Source of the DNA: Borreliella yangtzensis | GTDB taxonomy: Bacteria > Spirochaetota > Spirochaetia > Borreliales > Borreliaceae | Direction: 5' to 3' | NCBI RefSeq assembly: GCF_014201775.1 | Contig: NZ_JACHFG010000002.1 | Coordinates: 124,001 to 188,000, forward strand | DNA length: 64,000 nt | In this document: positions 1 to 8,882 of the stretch, piece by piece | Layout of the letters: each line of letters begins with the position of its first letter | How positions within the stretch are numbered: the stretch's first letter is position 1 | Position numbers and translations under genes: made by a program | Notes under the pieces: model-generated | What the model was told of the DNA's origin: nothing | The model's input: the letters and a program-made list of their open reading frames with translations, nothing else | Database searches by the model: none

Positions 1-812
1 TTTCTGGAGCTAAAAGATGGATATTCTTTCAAGGTATTAGTATTCAACCTTCTGAGATTTTTAAAATATCTTTTACTGTTTATCTTTCTTCCTATTTGAG
101 TAAGTTTGATCTAATAAAAAACAATGGTATTTCATATTGGTTAAAACCAATGTTTATTTTTTCAATTTTTTGGGTGTTAATAATTTTGCAAAATGATTAT
201 TCAACAGCTATTTATTTTGCTATTCTTTTTTTTATTGTTTTGTTTGTTTCTAACATGGCATTTAGTTATGTTTTTGCTATTGTAATTACTTTTTTACCAG
301 TTTCTGCTATATTTTTAATGCTTGAGCCTTATAGGGTTTCTAGAATTTTTGCCTTTCTCAATCCTTACGACGATCCTTCTGGCAAAGGTTACCAAATAAT
401 ATCATCTCTTAATGCTTTAAAAAGCGGGGGAATTTTGGGCAAGGGTTTGGGAATGGGAGAGGTAAAACTTGGAAAGCTGCCAGAGGCTAATTCTGATTTT
501 ATTTTTTCAGTTCTTGGAGAGGAATTGGGATTTTTAGGTGTTTTGTTTGCTATAAGCTTATTTTTTTTGTTTTTTTACTTTGGTTACTTTATAGCTATTC
601 ATTCTGATAATAGATTTAAATTTTTTCTTGCATTTATTTCAAGTCTTGCAATTTTTCTTCAAAGTATAATGAATATTTTAATTGCAATTGGTCTTTTGCC
701 TCCCACTGGGATTAATTTGCCGTTTTTTTCATCTGGAGGATCTTCTATTATTGTTACCATGGCGCTTTCTGGTCTTATTTCGAATGTTGCAAAAAACTTA
801 AGTAATAATTGA
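1..812 (+). CDS. ftsW: FtsW, septal SEDS glycosyltransferase (5' end outside window)
   Basis: SEDS-family polytopic membrane enzyme that polymerises lipid II into septal peptidoglycan. The reading frame is open from position 3, where GAKRW and QPSE, typical of SEDS proteins, precede the first possible in-window start at 96, so the gene begins upstream. Several hydrophobic helices follow, then the periplasmic region with LPEANSDFIFSVLGEE, and the C-terminal PPTGINLPFFSSGGSS signature. It lies 34 bases upstream of ftsQ in a division cluster. RodA is the alternative, but the ftsQ-ftsA-ftsZ context favours FtsW. Confidence 0.95.
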   Translation, partial: SGAKRWIFFQGISIQPSEIFKISFTVYLSSYLSKFDLIKNNGISYWLKPMFIFSIFWVLIILQNDYSTAIYFAILFFIVLFVSNMAFSYVFAIVITFLPVSAIFLMLEPYRVSRIFAFLNPYDDPSGKGYQIISSLNALKSGGILGKGLGMGEVKLGKLPEANSDFIFSVLGEELGFLGVLFAISLFFLFFYFGYFIAIHSDNRFKFFLAFISSLAIFLQSIMNILIAIGLLPPTGINLPFFSSGGSSIIVTMALSGLISNVAKNLSNN

Positions 813-846
813 TAAATGTTTTTAGTAGTGTAAATCGGGTTAGTTT

Positions 847-1590
847 ATGATTTTTGAGAGAAAATTTTTAATTAAGTACATATATTTTTTGACGTCTTTA
901 ATTTTTTTTGAAATAATAATTATTGTTTTTGCGTCTCCTTATTTTTTGATTAGATATATTAGTATTAATAATGATATATCTTTTTCCAAAGAGGATATAA
1001 TCAGAATTTCAGGAATTAAACCTAATACATACTATCACAATGCTAATGTTAGAGTATATGAGGAAAATCTTAAAAGAGATTTAAGGATAAAGAATGCTAA
1101 AGTTGATCTTAAGTTTCCTAACAAAATTAACATTAAAATAGAGAAAAGAATACCTGTTGCTGTTGCTTTAGAAAACGCAAATGGTAATATTACTTATTAT
1201 TGTATTGCATCAGATGGTGTAATTTTGGAAAAAAGCAAGTATTTAACCTACGATTTACCTATAATTAGCGGATTAGTTTTGAATGACAATAATGTAGGAG
1301 ATTTTCTAGAGGATAGAATGCTTAATGTTGTAAGAGGCCTTGATTATCTTAAAATAAATCAAAAATATTTGTATAATTTAATATCAGAGATCAATTTTTT
1401 AAAATTGAATTTCTATGATTACAATGTAATTTTGTATATTAAAAGTATATATAATAAAATATTGATAACAGTTGATATGGATTTAATGGATGTAATGCAT
1501 AAAGTGTTTCTTGCAATTGATTTGCTCAAAGGAAAAACCAACGTTATAGATTTAAGAAGTGGTGATATCATTTTGTTAGGAGAAGGTTAG
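847..1590 (+). CDS. ftsQ: FtsQ/DivIB cell division protein
   Basis: Bitopic division protein that links cytoplasmic FtsA/FtsZ to the septal synthase. The 247 residues show a short cytoplasmic start, one membrane helix at about residues 10-35, then a POTRA-like domain (KEDIIRISGIKPNTYY through NKINIKIEKRIPVA) and a beta-rich C-terminal part. Sequence identity in this family is always low, so the call rests on topology, the POTRA pattern and the position between ftsW and ftsA. Its stop codon overlaps the ftsA start by one base, suggesting translational coupling. Confidence 0.9.
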   Translation: MIFERKFLIKYIYFLTSLIFFEIIIIVFASPYFLIRYISINNDISFSKEDIIRISGIKPNTYYHNANVRVYEENLKRDLRIKNAKVDLKFPNKINIKIEKRIPVAVALENANGNITYYCIASDGVILEKSKYLTYDLPIISGLVLNDNNVGDFLEDRMLNVVRGLDYLKINQKYLYNLISEINFLKLNFYDYNVILYIKSIYNKILITVDMDLMDVMHKVFLAIDLLKGKTNVIDLRSGDIILLGEG

Positions 1591-2831
1591 TGTCTAGGAA
1601 TTTGATAGTAGGTTTGGATGTTGGAACTTCAAAAATTTGTACTGTTGTTGCTGAGGTAAATTTAAATGATCAATTAGAAATAGTTGGAATAGGCACTAGT
1701 ATATCAAGGGGAGTTAGGAAGGGAGTTTTAATAAATATTGAGGCGGCTCTTGATTCAATATCTAATTCTATTGAGGCTGCAGAGCTCATCTCAGGATGTG
1801 ATATTACATCTCTTTCAGTTTCTATGTCTGGAAGTAGTGTTGAAGGAACTAATTCTCGTGGTGTTGTTGCAATAAATTCAAAAACAAGAGAGATTAACGA
1901 AGAAGATGTTGAAAGAGTGATTGAAGCAGCAAAAGCAATTGTAATTCCAATGGATAGAGAAATTCTTCATGTTGTTCCTCAAGAGTTTATTGTGGATGGA
2001 ATACCTCATATAAAAAATCCAATAGACATGATGGGTATTCGTCTTGAAGGGGAGGTGCACATTATTACGGGGTCTAGCTCTTCTAGTCAGAATTTAGTCA
2101 GATGCGTAAATCGGGCTGGCTTTGCCGTTGATGAGGTTGTTCTTGGAAGCTTAGCTTCATCTTACGCAACTCTTTCCAAAGAAGAGCGTGAGATGGGCGT
2201 TTTGTTTATTGATATGGGTAAAGGGACAACCGATATTATTCTTTATATCGACGGTTCTCCTTATTATACTGGAGTGATTCCTATTGGTGTTAATAGGGTA
2301 ACTCTTGACATTGCACAAGTTTGGAAGGTTCCTGAGGATGTTGCTGAAAATATTAAAATAACAGCTGGAATTGCTCACCCATCTATTCTTGAAAGTCAAA
2401 TGGAAACTGTAATTATTCCAAATCTTGGAACTCGACCTCCTCAAGAGAAAAGTAGAAAAGAGTTGTCTGTAATAATTAATTCGAGGTTGAGAGAAATTTT
2501 TGAAATGATGCGAGCGGAAATACTTAAACGGGGACTTTATAATAAAATTAATGGTGGGATAGTTTTAACAGGTGGGGGAGCTTTATTCCCAGGTATTTCT
2601 AATTTAATAGAAGAAGTATTTAATTATCCCGCAAGAATAGGTTTGCCAATGAGTATTAATGGAATTGGGGAAGAGCATATAGATCCCAAGTTTTCTTCAG
2701 CTCTTGGTCTTGTTCTTTATAAGCACGAGCAGCAAAAATTCAATAAATTAAAGAAGGTAAGCAGTAAAGTTAAAAGAAAAAATAAAATATCTTCAAAGTT
2801 GAAAGGTTGGTTTTTGAAAGAATGGTTTTGA
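1590..2831 (+). CDS. ftsA: FtsA, actin-like Z-ring membrane anchor
   Basis: Actin-fold ATPase that tethers FtsZ filaments to the membrane. The 413 residues carry phosphate-1 (GLDVGTSKICTVVAE, near the N-terminus), phosphate-2 (DMGKGTTDI) and adenosine (LTGGGALFPG) motifs. The C-terminus ends in an amphipathic KLKGWFLKEWF helix, which fits the FtsA membrane-targeting sequence. The start is GTG, overlapping the ftsQ stop as TAGTG and preceded by an AGGAGAAGG ribosome site inside ftsQ. ftsZ follows within about 20 bases. Confidence 0.97.
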   Translation: MSRNLIVGLDVGTSKICTVVAEVNLNDQLEIVGIGTSISRGVRKGVLINIEAALDSISNSIEAAELISGCDITSLSVSMSGSSVEGTNSRGVVAINSKTREINEEDVERVIEAAKAIVIPMDREILHVVPQEFIVDGIPHIKNPIDMMGIRLEGEVHIITGSSSSSQNLVRCVNRAGFAVDEVVLGSLASSYATLSKEEREMGVLFIDMGKGTTDIILYIDGSPYYTGVIPIGVNRVTLDIAQVWKVPEDVAENIKITAGIAHPSILESQMETVIIPNLGTRPPQEKSRKELSVIINSRLREIFEMMRAEILKRGLYNKINGGIVLTGGGALFPGISNLIEEVFNYPARIGLPMSINGIGEEHIDPKFSSALGLVLYKHEQQKFNKLKKVSSKVKRKNKISSKLKGWFLKEWF

Positions 2832-2852
2832 CCAATCGTGGAGGAAGCGTTG

Positions 2853-4052
2853 ATGAAAGATTATAATATGATTGATAGCAACACAAGAAGGTTTGATTCT
2901 ACCACAAACCCTACAATTCTTAAAGTGATTGGTGCAGGAGGAGGGGGTAGTAATGCTGTTAATCGTATGATTGAATATGGAGTAAGAGATGTCGAATTTA
3001 TTGTAGCCAATACTGATCTCCAAGCTCTCCAAACCTCTATTGCTCCCATAAAAATTGCTCTTGGGGCAAAAGTTACGGCAGGACTTGGTGCTGGAGGAAA
3101 GCCCGAGATTGGGCAAGCTGCAGCGGAGGAAGACATAGATGTTATACGCAATCATCTTTCCGGTGCCGATATGGTGTTTATTACTGCTGGCATGGGGGGT
3201 GGAACAGGAACTGGAGCTGCTCCTGTTATTGCTCAAGTCGCAAAAGAGCTTGGTATTTTAACAGTTGGGGTTGTGACAAAGCCTTTTAAGTTTGAAGGTC
3301 CTAAGAAGCTAAGACTTGCCGAGCAAGGAATAAATAACCTAAGGAAATCTGTAGATACATTGATTATTATTCCAAATCAAAAGCTTTTAACTGTTGTTGA
3401 TAAAAGGACTACTATTAAAGATGCTTTTAAGCGTGCAGATGATGTTTTGAGAATGGGTGTTCAAGGTATTGCTGGCCTTATTATTGAGCATGGAGAGGTT
3501 AATATTGATTTTGCTGATGTTAAAAGTATTATGCAAGGCCAAGGCGATGCTTTAATGGGAATCGGATATGGTAAGGGTGAGAACAGAGCTGTTGATGCTG
3601 CAACTTCTGCAATTAGCAATCCGCTACTTGAAGAAGTTCGTATTGAAGGGTCTAAGGGACTTCTTGTTAATGTTACTGGTGGGGATGATTTTTCATTGCT
3701 TGAACTTGAAGAGATTATGGGAATAATTACTGTTAGTGTTGATGATGAGGCTACTGTAATATATGGCCATGCCATTAATTCAAATCTTGAAGATGAAATT
3801 TATGTTACGGTTGTTGCTACAGGTTTTGCATCTAAGAGACAAAAAGAAATATCAAATGTGCCAGAAAATAATACTTTAAGTTCTAAAGAGTTTGATACGT
3901 TAATGTCGGGCAATCAAAATATTCCTTCTGGATCTTATGAACATCAAGATTCTTCTTTTGCAACAAAGTCTAAAAATGTTAATTATTTTGATGATGATAT
4001 TGATGTTCCAACATTTCTTAGAAATTTAAATAAAAAAAGTAGCGATGATTAG
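2853..4052 (+). CDS. ftsZ: FtsZ, tubulin-like division GTPase
   Basis: Forms the cytokinetic Z-ring. Counted from the ATG at 2853 the protein has 399 residues, with the tubulin signature GGGTGTG at about 115-121, preceded by a [13 protein letters not shown] nucleotide loop. The C-terminal conserved peptide DVPTFLRN lies near 384-391 and would bind FtsA. The frame also allows a GTG at 2838 (404 residues), but GGAGGAAG at 2840-2847 is an excellent ribosome site ideally spaced for ATG 2853, so I prefer the shorter form. A TPR lipoprotein gene starts at the next base after the stop. Confidence 0.97.
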   Translation: MKDYNMIDSNTRRFDSTTNPTILKVIGAGGGGSNAVNRMIEYGVRDVEFIVANTDLQALQTSIAPIKIALGAKVTAGLGAGGKPEIGQAAAEEDIDVIRNHLSGADMVFITAGMGGGTGTGAAPVIAQVAKELGILTVGVVTKPFKFEGPKKLRLAEQGINNLRKSVDTLIIIPNQKLLTVVDKRTTIKDAFKRADDVLRMGVQGIAGLIIEHGEVNIDFADVKSIMQGQGDALMGIGYGKGENRAVDAATSAISNPLLEEVRIEGSKGLLVNVTGGDDFSLLELEEIMGIITVSVDDEATVIYGHAINSNLEDEIYVTVVATGFASKRQKEISNVPENNTLSSKEFDTLMSGNQNIPSGSYEHQDSSFATKSKNVNYFDDDIDVPTFLRNLNKKSSDD

Positions 4053-4745
4053 ATGAAAATTTTGTCGTTAATAATATTTATTAATTTATTTTTATCTTGT
4101 GGTAGTGAATCTAAAGAAAAATTGAATCTTGGACTTAGATTAAGAGAATTGGAAATTTTAGGCGGTGGATCTGAATCTAAGATTGAAGTTTATAAAGAAT
4201 TTATTGAAAAAGAAGATAAAAATATTTTAAAGATAGTTAATTCTATTGATAAGAAAGCTAGATTTTTCAATTTGATTGGTCTTGAATTGTTTAAGCTTGG
4301 TCAGTATGGACCTGCTATTGAATATTTTGCTAAAAATTTAGAAATCAATTCTAATAATTATTTGTCTCATTTTTACGTAGGTGTTGCTTCTTATAATTTA
4401 GCTAAAAATTTAAGAGTAAAAGATGAAGTTGAAAAATACATAGTTCTTGCTGAAAATTCTTTTTTAAAATCACTTTCAATCAGAGATGATTTTAAAGAAT
4501 CTCTTTTTGCTATTTCTAATATGTATGTATATGACCTTGATAAGCAACTTGAAGCTAAAAATTATTTAAACAAACTTGAAGATATGGGTGAGGATTATTT
4601 TGAATTTTTCATGTTAAGAGGTGCAAATTATTATTCGCTAGGAGATCTTGGTAATGCTATATTGTTTTATGAGAAAGCTAGTAAAAATGCTTCAACTGAA
4701 GAGCAAAAAGAAGGTGTTTCTAGGATCATGAGTAATTTGAAGTAA
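4053..4745 (+). CDS. TPR-containing probable lipoprotein
   Basis: Unnamed protein of 230 residues (position of B31 BB0298). The N-terminus is a short lipoprotein signal, with FINLFLSC placing the lipidated Cys near residue 16. The remainder is helical and contains TPR-like repeats (FNLIGLELFKLGQYGPAIEYFAKNLEI, SHFYVGVASYNLAKNL, YYSLGDLGNAILFYEKASK). Its start codon follows the ftsZ stop directly, so it is almost certainly cotranscribed with the division genes. A role in assembling an envelope or division complex is only inference. Confidence 0.85.
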   Translation: MKILSLIIFINLFLSCGSESKEKLNLGLRLRELEILGGGSESKIEVYKEFIEKEDKNILKIVNSIDKKARFFNLIGLELFKLGQYGPAIEYFAKNLEINSNNYLSHFYVGVASYNLAKNLRVKDEVEKYIVLAENSFLKSLSIRDDFKESLFAISNMYVYDLDKQLEAKNYLNKLEDMGEDYFEFFMLRGANYYSLGDLGNAILFYEKASKNASTEEQKEGVSRIMSNLK

Positions 4746-4751
4746 TTATTT

Positions 4752-5699
4752 ATGATGAAATTGCTTTATATTGATAATTTGAAATTTTTAAAAAGCAAAG
4801 AAAAATTAAAACTTTTTAATAATTTTGATTTTAATGATATTATTAAATTGACGCAAAAGGACATTGAATCTTATCTTTTAAGATCTTTTAGAAGATCATG
4901 TAGGCTACCCAATTTAAAATTAGTAGAATTACAAGAAAAAGTTATTCGAAAGACAAAGGCTAAAATTGTTACTTTAGGATCTAAATTTTATCCTAATAGG
5001 CTTAGAAGAATTTATGATCCGCCTTTTGCTATCTACTATAAAGGCAATTTACCAAATTTTTCTTCATTGTCTTGGGCTGTTGTTGGTTCTAGAAGAATTA
5101 GCAAAACTCTTGCTGAGAAAACAAGAGAATTTTCTTCACATCTTGCAAAAAATGGTGTAGAGATTATTTCTGGATTTGCAGTTGGAGCTGATATTGAGGC
5201 TCATATAGCAGCAATAAATGAAAATAGCAGGACATTTGCTGTTATTCCAACAGATATTGATAATATTTATCCTAAGCAAAATCGAAAATATGTTTTCAAG
5301 CTTTTAGAACAAGGTGGAGGAATAATTACTGAAACTTTACCGTTTGACAAAATTCAAAATTATTTTTTTGCTAAAAGAAATAGGTTGATTTCGGGCTTAT
5401 CGGATGCTATTTTTATAACTTATGCGCCCTTAAAATCGGGAGCTTTGATTACGGCTGAACTTGGACTTGACTTGGGACTTGACATTTATGTTTATGATTT
5501 AAATTTTTGTGGTGATGGAGCTGTAAAATTGTACAGTTTTGGAGCGCAAGAGATAAAAACTGTTAAGGATCTTTATGCTTTATTGAATATTAAATATGTA
5601 GATTCCAATAATATTGAAGATGATTTTAAAGAGTGTTGTAATTGTAAAAATGTATCTGATGTTCTTATTGGAGAGCTTTTAAAAGAGGTATATGAATAG
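4752..5699 (+). CDS. dprA: DprA/Smf DNA-processing protein
   Basis: Rossmann-fold single-strand DNA-binding protein that loads RecA during transformation in competent bacteria. The 315 residues contain VVGSRRIS, SGFAVGADIEAH, the IYPKQNRKYVFKLLEQGGGIITE block, and FAKRNRLISGLSDAIFITYA, all core DprA motifs. The N-terminal extension and C-terminal winged-helix part are reduced compared with larger family members. No competence genes are adjacent; spirochaetes of this group are not known to be naturally competent, so its present role is unclear. Confidence 0.93.
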   Translation: MMKLLYIDNLKFLKSKEKLKLFNNFDFNDIIKLTQKDIESYLLRSFRRSCRLPNLKLVELQEKVIRKTKAKIVTLGSKFYPNRLRRIYDPPFAIYYKGNLPNFSSLSWAVVGSRRISKTLAEKTREFSSHLAKNGVEIISGFAVGADIEAHIAAINENSRTFAVIPTDIDNIYPKQNRKYVFKLLEQGGGIITETLPFDKIQNYFFAKRNRLISGLSDAIFITYAPLKSGALITAELGLDLGLDIYVYDLNFCGDGAVKLYSFGAQEIKTVKDLYALLNIKYVDSNNIEDDFKECCNCKNVSDVLIGELLKEVYE

Positions 5700-5707
5700 G
5701 GGGTAAT

Positions 5708-6256
5708 ATGAACTTTAAAGGGACCACAGTTATTGCAATAAAAAAAAATGGTAAGACTGTGGTAGCAGCAGATGGACAAGTAACTTTTGGACATACTGTT
5801 TTAAAGAGTAATGCTATTAAAATACGAAAATTGCTTAATGGGAGAATTTTGGCAGGATTTGCAGGCTCAACGTCTGATGCAATTACTCTTTTTGAAAAAT
5901 TTGAAGAAAAAATTAAGGCAAAAGGTGATGGATTGATTGACATTAAAAGAGCTGCTGTTGATCTTGCAAAAGATTGGCGTTCGGACAAAATACTTCATAA
6001 GCTTGAGGCTATGATGCTTGTTGCGGATTCCAACAATATTCTTTTGATTTCTGGTACTGGCGATGTTGTTGAACCCGAAGAGGATGTTATTTCAATTGGG
6101 AGTGGTGGTAATTATGCATATTCAGCGGCGCTTGCTTACATGGAGAACAAAAAATTAAGTGCTTTTGAGGTTGCGCGCAAATCTTTAAAAATAGCCGCAA
6201 GAGTATGTATATATACTAATTCTAATATTGTGCTTGAGGAGATTGAAAATGAATAA
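5708..6256 (+). CDS. hslV: HslV, ATP-dependent protease peptidase subunit
   Basis: Threonine peptidase forming the double-hexamer core of the HslVU protease. The 182 residues begin MNFKGTTVIAI, so the catalytic threonine is Thr6, after a five-residue leader that must be removed; the E. coli enzyme has only Met before it. DGQVTFGHTVLKSNA, FAGSTSDAITLFEKFE, LAKDWR and SIGSGGNYAYSAA match the family. A GGGGG-containing ribosome site precedes ATG. Its end overlaps hslU by eight bases, coupling synthesis of the two subunits. Confidence 0.97.
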   Translation: MNFKGTTVIAIKKNGKTVVAADGQVTFGHTVLKSNAIKIRKLLNGRILAGFAGSTSDAITLFEKFEEKIKAKGDGLIDIKRAAVDLAKDWRSDKILHKLEAMMLVADSNNILLISGTGDVVEPEEDVISIGSGGNYAYSAALAYMENKKLSAFEVARKSLKIAARVCIYTNSNIVLEEIENE

Positions 6257-7595
6257 ATTAGAAGAGCATTATATAGTTCCCAAAGATGTGGTTGCAGAAC
6301 TTGATAAGTACATCATAGGTCAAGACGAAGCTAAAAAATTAGTATCGATTGCTCTTGTTAATAGATATATAAGGTCCAGACTTCCAAAAGAAATAAAAGA
6401 TGAGGTAATGCCTAAGAACATTATTATGATTGGGTCGACAGGTATTGGAAAGACTGAGATTGCAAGAAGACTTTCTAAGTTAATTAAAGCCCCTTTTCTT
6501 AAAGTTGAAGCTACAAAATATACCGAGGTTGGTTATGTTGGTCGTGATGTTGAATCTATGGTTAGAGATTTGATGAGTATTGCCGTTAATATGGTAAAAG
6601 AAGAGATGTATAGTACAGTAAGAGAGGATGCTCTAGTAAAAACAGAGGAGAGGATAGTCGATAGTCTTTTTAAAGGATCTGGTAATTCTGATAATATAGA
6701 TCCAAATGAAATAAAAGCAGAAGAAAAGGTAAAAGAGAAACTTAGAAAAAAGCTTAGAGCAGGTGAGCTTGATGATACTACTATTGAAATACAAATTTCT
6801 AGTAAAATGCCATTTTCCACAATAGAAATATTTACAGGCGGTAATTTTGAAGAAATTGATATGGGAATTGGAGGGTTATTAGGCAATATATTTGATAGAA
6901 AAAAGAAAAGAGAATTGAAGATTAAAAAGGCAAAGGAAATAATTTTAGCAGAAGAGCTTGAAAAATTGGTTGATCATGAGAATATTTCAGATATTGCAAA
7001 ATCTAAAGTTGAGAATATGGGAATTATTTTTATTGATGAGATCGATAAAATAGCTGCTAAGAATAGGAGTGGGAATGATGTGTCTCGAGAGGGCGTCCAA
7101 AGAGATATTTTACCAATTATTGAAGGCTCTAAAGTTAATACAAAATATGGAATAGTTGATACTTCTCATATTTTATTTATTGCAGCAGGGGCATTTAATT
7201 TAGCTAAACCTTCTGATTTAATACCCGAACTTCAAGGGAGATTTCCAATTAAGGTTGAGCTTAAAAGTCTGAGTATAGACGATTTAAAAAAAATTTTAAA
7301 ACAAACAAAAAATTCTTTAATAAAACAATATGTTGCGATGTTTAAGGTTTATAATTTAGATTTAAAGTTTAGCGAGGAGGCTGTAGATAGAATTGCAGAG
7401 CTTACTTTTAATATGAATCTTGAGAATGAAAATCTTGGTGCCAGAAGACTTCACGGCGTTATGGAAAGGGTGCTTGCAGATCTTTTTTTTGAGGTGCCAG
7501 GTAGTAAGTTGAAAAAATTTGAAATAAACTTGGACTATGTTAATAAAAAAATACAAATTAACGAACAAAAAGATTTAAATTATTATATAATTTAG
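6249..7595 (+). CDS. hslU: HslU, AAA+ unfoldase of the HslVU protease
   Basis: Unfolds substrates and feeds them to HslV. Starting at ATG 6249 gives 448 residues beginning MNKLEEHYIVPKDVVAELDKY, as in the family; the frame extends upstream to 6228, but that leader is not HslU-like. Walker A GSTGIGKTE is at 62-70, an acidic, charged I-domain occupies roughly 110-240, Walker B reads IIFIDEIDKIA, and LVGRF-type sensor sequence appears as LQGRFPIKVEL. The ATG lies inside the end of hslV. The flgB promoter appears to overlap its 3' end. Confidence 0.97.
   Translation: MNKLEEHYIVPKDVVAELDKYIIGQDEAKKLVSIALVNRYIRSRLPKEIKDEVMPKNIIMIGSTGIGKTEIARRLSKLIKAPFLKVEATKYTEVGYVGRDVESMVRDLMSIAVNMVKEEMYSTVREDALVKTEERIVDSLFKGSGNSDNIDPNEIKAEEKVKEKLRKKLRAGELDDTTIEIQISSKMPFSTIEIFTGGNFEEIDMGIGGLLGNIFDRKKKRELKIKKAKEIILAEELEKLVDHENISDIAKSKVENMGIIFIDEIDKIAAKNRSGNDVSREGVQRDILPIIEGSKVNTKYGIVDTSHILFIAAGAFNLAKPSDLIPELQGRFPIKVELKSLSIDDLKKILKQTKNSLIKQYVAMFKVYNLDLKFSEEAVDRIAELTFNMNLENENLGARRLHGVMERVLADLFFEVPGSKLKKFEINLDYVNKKIQINEQKDLNYYII
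7586..7591 (+). promoter_or_regulatory. Candidate -10 box of the flgB motility operon
   Basis: A perfect TATAAT sits just before the hslU stop codon, 38 bases before the flgB start. The fragment covering the hslU 3' end and this spacer is known in Borrelia genetics as the flgB promoter, and the operon is reported to use a sigma-70 promoter. I see no good -35 hexamer 16-18 bases upstream (GAACAA at 17), so the exact box is uncertain. Confidence 0.4.
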
Positions 7596-7628
7596 TTAAA
7601 AGTAATTTTAAACGAGGGGGGCTTTAAT

Positions 7629-8036
7629 TTGAATGATTTTGAAAGATCTATAGATTTTTCACATAGGTATTTAGATGTTCTAAGTTTAAGACAAAGCGTT
7701 ATTTCTGACAATATAGCAAATGTAAATACTCCAAATTTTAAGAGAAGTAAAATTTCTTTTGAGTCAGAGCTGGAAAAGGCTTTTTTAAATAAAAATAAAA
7801 ATGATCTAAAGTTAATCAAGTCTAGTGATAAGCATTTATCTGGGTTTAAAGATTTAGAGTATTTAGATATTAAGCCTCATAGACTCCTTGATCATTTTTC
7901 AATTATGAATAATAATGGCAATAATATTGATATTGATTCTGAGATTAAGTCACTTGTACAAAATCAAATGATGTATCATCTTATGACCAATGTTCAGTCG
8001 CATTATTTTAAAAGTATAAATATTGTATTAAAATAA
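7629..8036 (+). CDS. flgB: FlgB, proximal rod protein
   Basis: Component of the flagellar rod joined to the MS ring. The 135 residues show the rod-family N-terminal motif SVISDNIANVNTPNFKRSKISFE and a C-terminal amphipathic helix (NQMMYHLMTNVQSHYFKSINIVL) that coils with the N-terminus. Translation starts at TTG behind a GAGGGGGG ribosome site at about 7614-7621. It opens the long motility operon, 33 bases after hslU, with flgC and fliE following in the usual flgBC-fliE order. Confidence 0.97.
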   Translation: MNDFERSIDFSHRYLDVLSLRQSVISDNIANVNTPNFKRSKISFESELEKAFLNKNKNDLKLIKSSDKHLSGFKDLEYLDIKPHRLLDHFSIMNNNGNNIDIDSEIKSLVQNQMMYHLMTNVQSHYFKSINIVLK

Positions 8037-8059
8037 ATTAATATTTTAAGGAATGTAAA

Positions 8060-8518
8060 ATGGGATTATTTTCAAGCATTAATGTAGCTTCAACGGGATT
8101 GACAGCACAAAGGTTGAGGATTGATGTTATTTCGAATAATATTGCAAATGTTTCTACTTCTAGAACTCCTGATGGTGGGCCTTATAGAAGACAGAGGATT
8201 ATTTTTGCACCAAGGGTTAGTAATCCTTATTGGAAAGGTCCTTTTATTCCAGATTATCTTGATAATGGTATTGGGCAAGGAGTTAGGGTTGCTAGCATTG
8301 AAAAAGATAAATCTCCATTAAAATTAAAATATGACCCAACCCATCCTGATTCAATAAATTTTGGGGATAAAAAAGGTTATGTGGAGCTTCCTAATGTCAA
8401 TTTGGTTGAAGAAATGGTAGATATGATTTCAGCTTCTCGTGCTTATGAGGCAAATTCTACTGTTATTAATAGTAGTAAGTCTATGTTTAGAAGTGCGTTA
8501 GCTATACTTCAAAGCTAA
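8060..8518 (+). CDS. flgC: FlgC, proximal rod protein
   Basis: Second proximal rod subunit, 152 residues. The N-terminus has the axial-protein signature STGLTAQRLRIDVISNNIAN, and the C-terminus has LPNVNLVEEMVDMISASRAYEANSTVINSSKSM, the classic FlgC terminal helix. The middle contains the short SRTPDGGPYRRQRIIF segment typical of FlgC. ATG is preceded by TTTTAAGGAATG. It is exported through the flagellar type III gate encoded downstream. Confidence 0.97.
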   Translation: MGLFSSINVASTGLTAQRLRIDVISNNIANVSTSRTPDGGPYRRQRIIFAPRVSNPYWKGPFIPDYLDNGIGQGVRVASIEKDKSPLKLKYDPTHPDSINFGDKKGYVELPNVNLVEEMVDMISASRAYEANSTVINSSKSMFRSALAILQS

Positions 8519-8532
8519 AGGAGAGATCATTG

Positions 8533-8868
8533 ATGGGAATAGATACTTTTTTTACAGAAAATAATATTAATTTGGTTAAAAAAAATCCTTTGCATTTTGA
8601 TGTGAATCTTTTTGGTTCTTCTAAAAGCATTGCCAAAAGCAATGATATTAAAACATTTAAGGATGTTTTAATAAATACGATTACTGGTGTCAACAAAAGT
8701 CAATTAAATGTTTCTAAAGTTATGGAACAAGCTGTTCTTAAGCCTAGTAGTGTTGATGTTCATGATTTTGTAATAGCGATTTCTAAAGCTAATATGAATT
8801 TAAGCATTTTAAAGGCTGTTGTTGAGAGAGGTATGAAGGCTTATCAAGATATAATCAATATTCGTTAA
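8533..8868 (+). CDS. fliE: FliE, MS ring-rod junction protein
   Basis: Adapter between the MS ring and the rod, and the first substrate of the flagellar export gate. Counted from ATG 8533 it has 111 residues; a TTG three bases earlier is also in frame, but AAGGAGAG at 8518-8525 is spaced better for the ATG. The C-terminal half contains the FliE core (VMEQAVLKPSSVDVHDFVIAISKANMNLSILKAVVERGMKAYQDIINI). The N-terminal 40 residues are less conserved. Confidence 0.94.
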   Translation: MGIDTFFTENNINLVKKNPLHFDVNLFGSSKSIAKSNDIKTFKDVLINTITGVNKSQLNVSKVMEQAVLKPSSVDVHDFVIAISKANMNLSILKAVVERGMKAYQDIINIR

Positions 8869-8882
8869 GGAGCCATAAGATT

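Noticed and set aside
2793-3236. 147-codon open frame on the minus strand over ftsZ
   Set aside because: Ser/Asn/Cys-rich antisense shadow of a well-supported conserved gene; no ribosome site or family resemblance.
6228-6248. Seven-codon upstream extension of hslU
   Set aside because: The leader lies within hslV and does not look like the HslU N-terminus, whereas MNKLEEHYIVPKDVV does.
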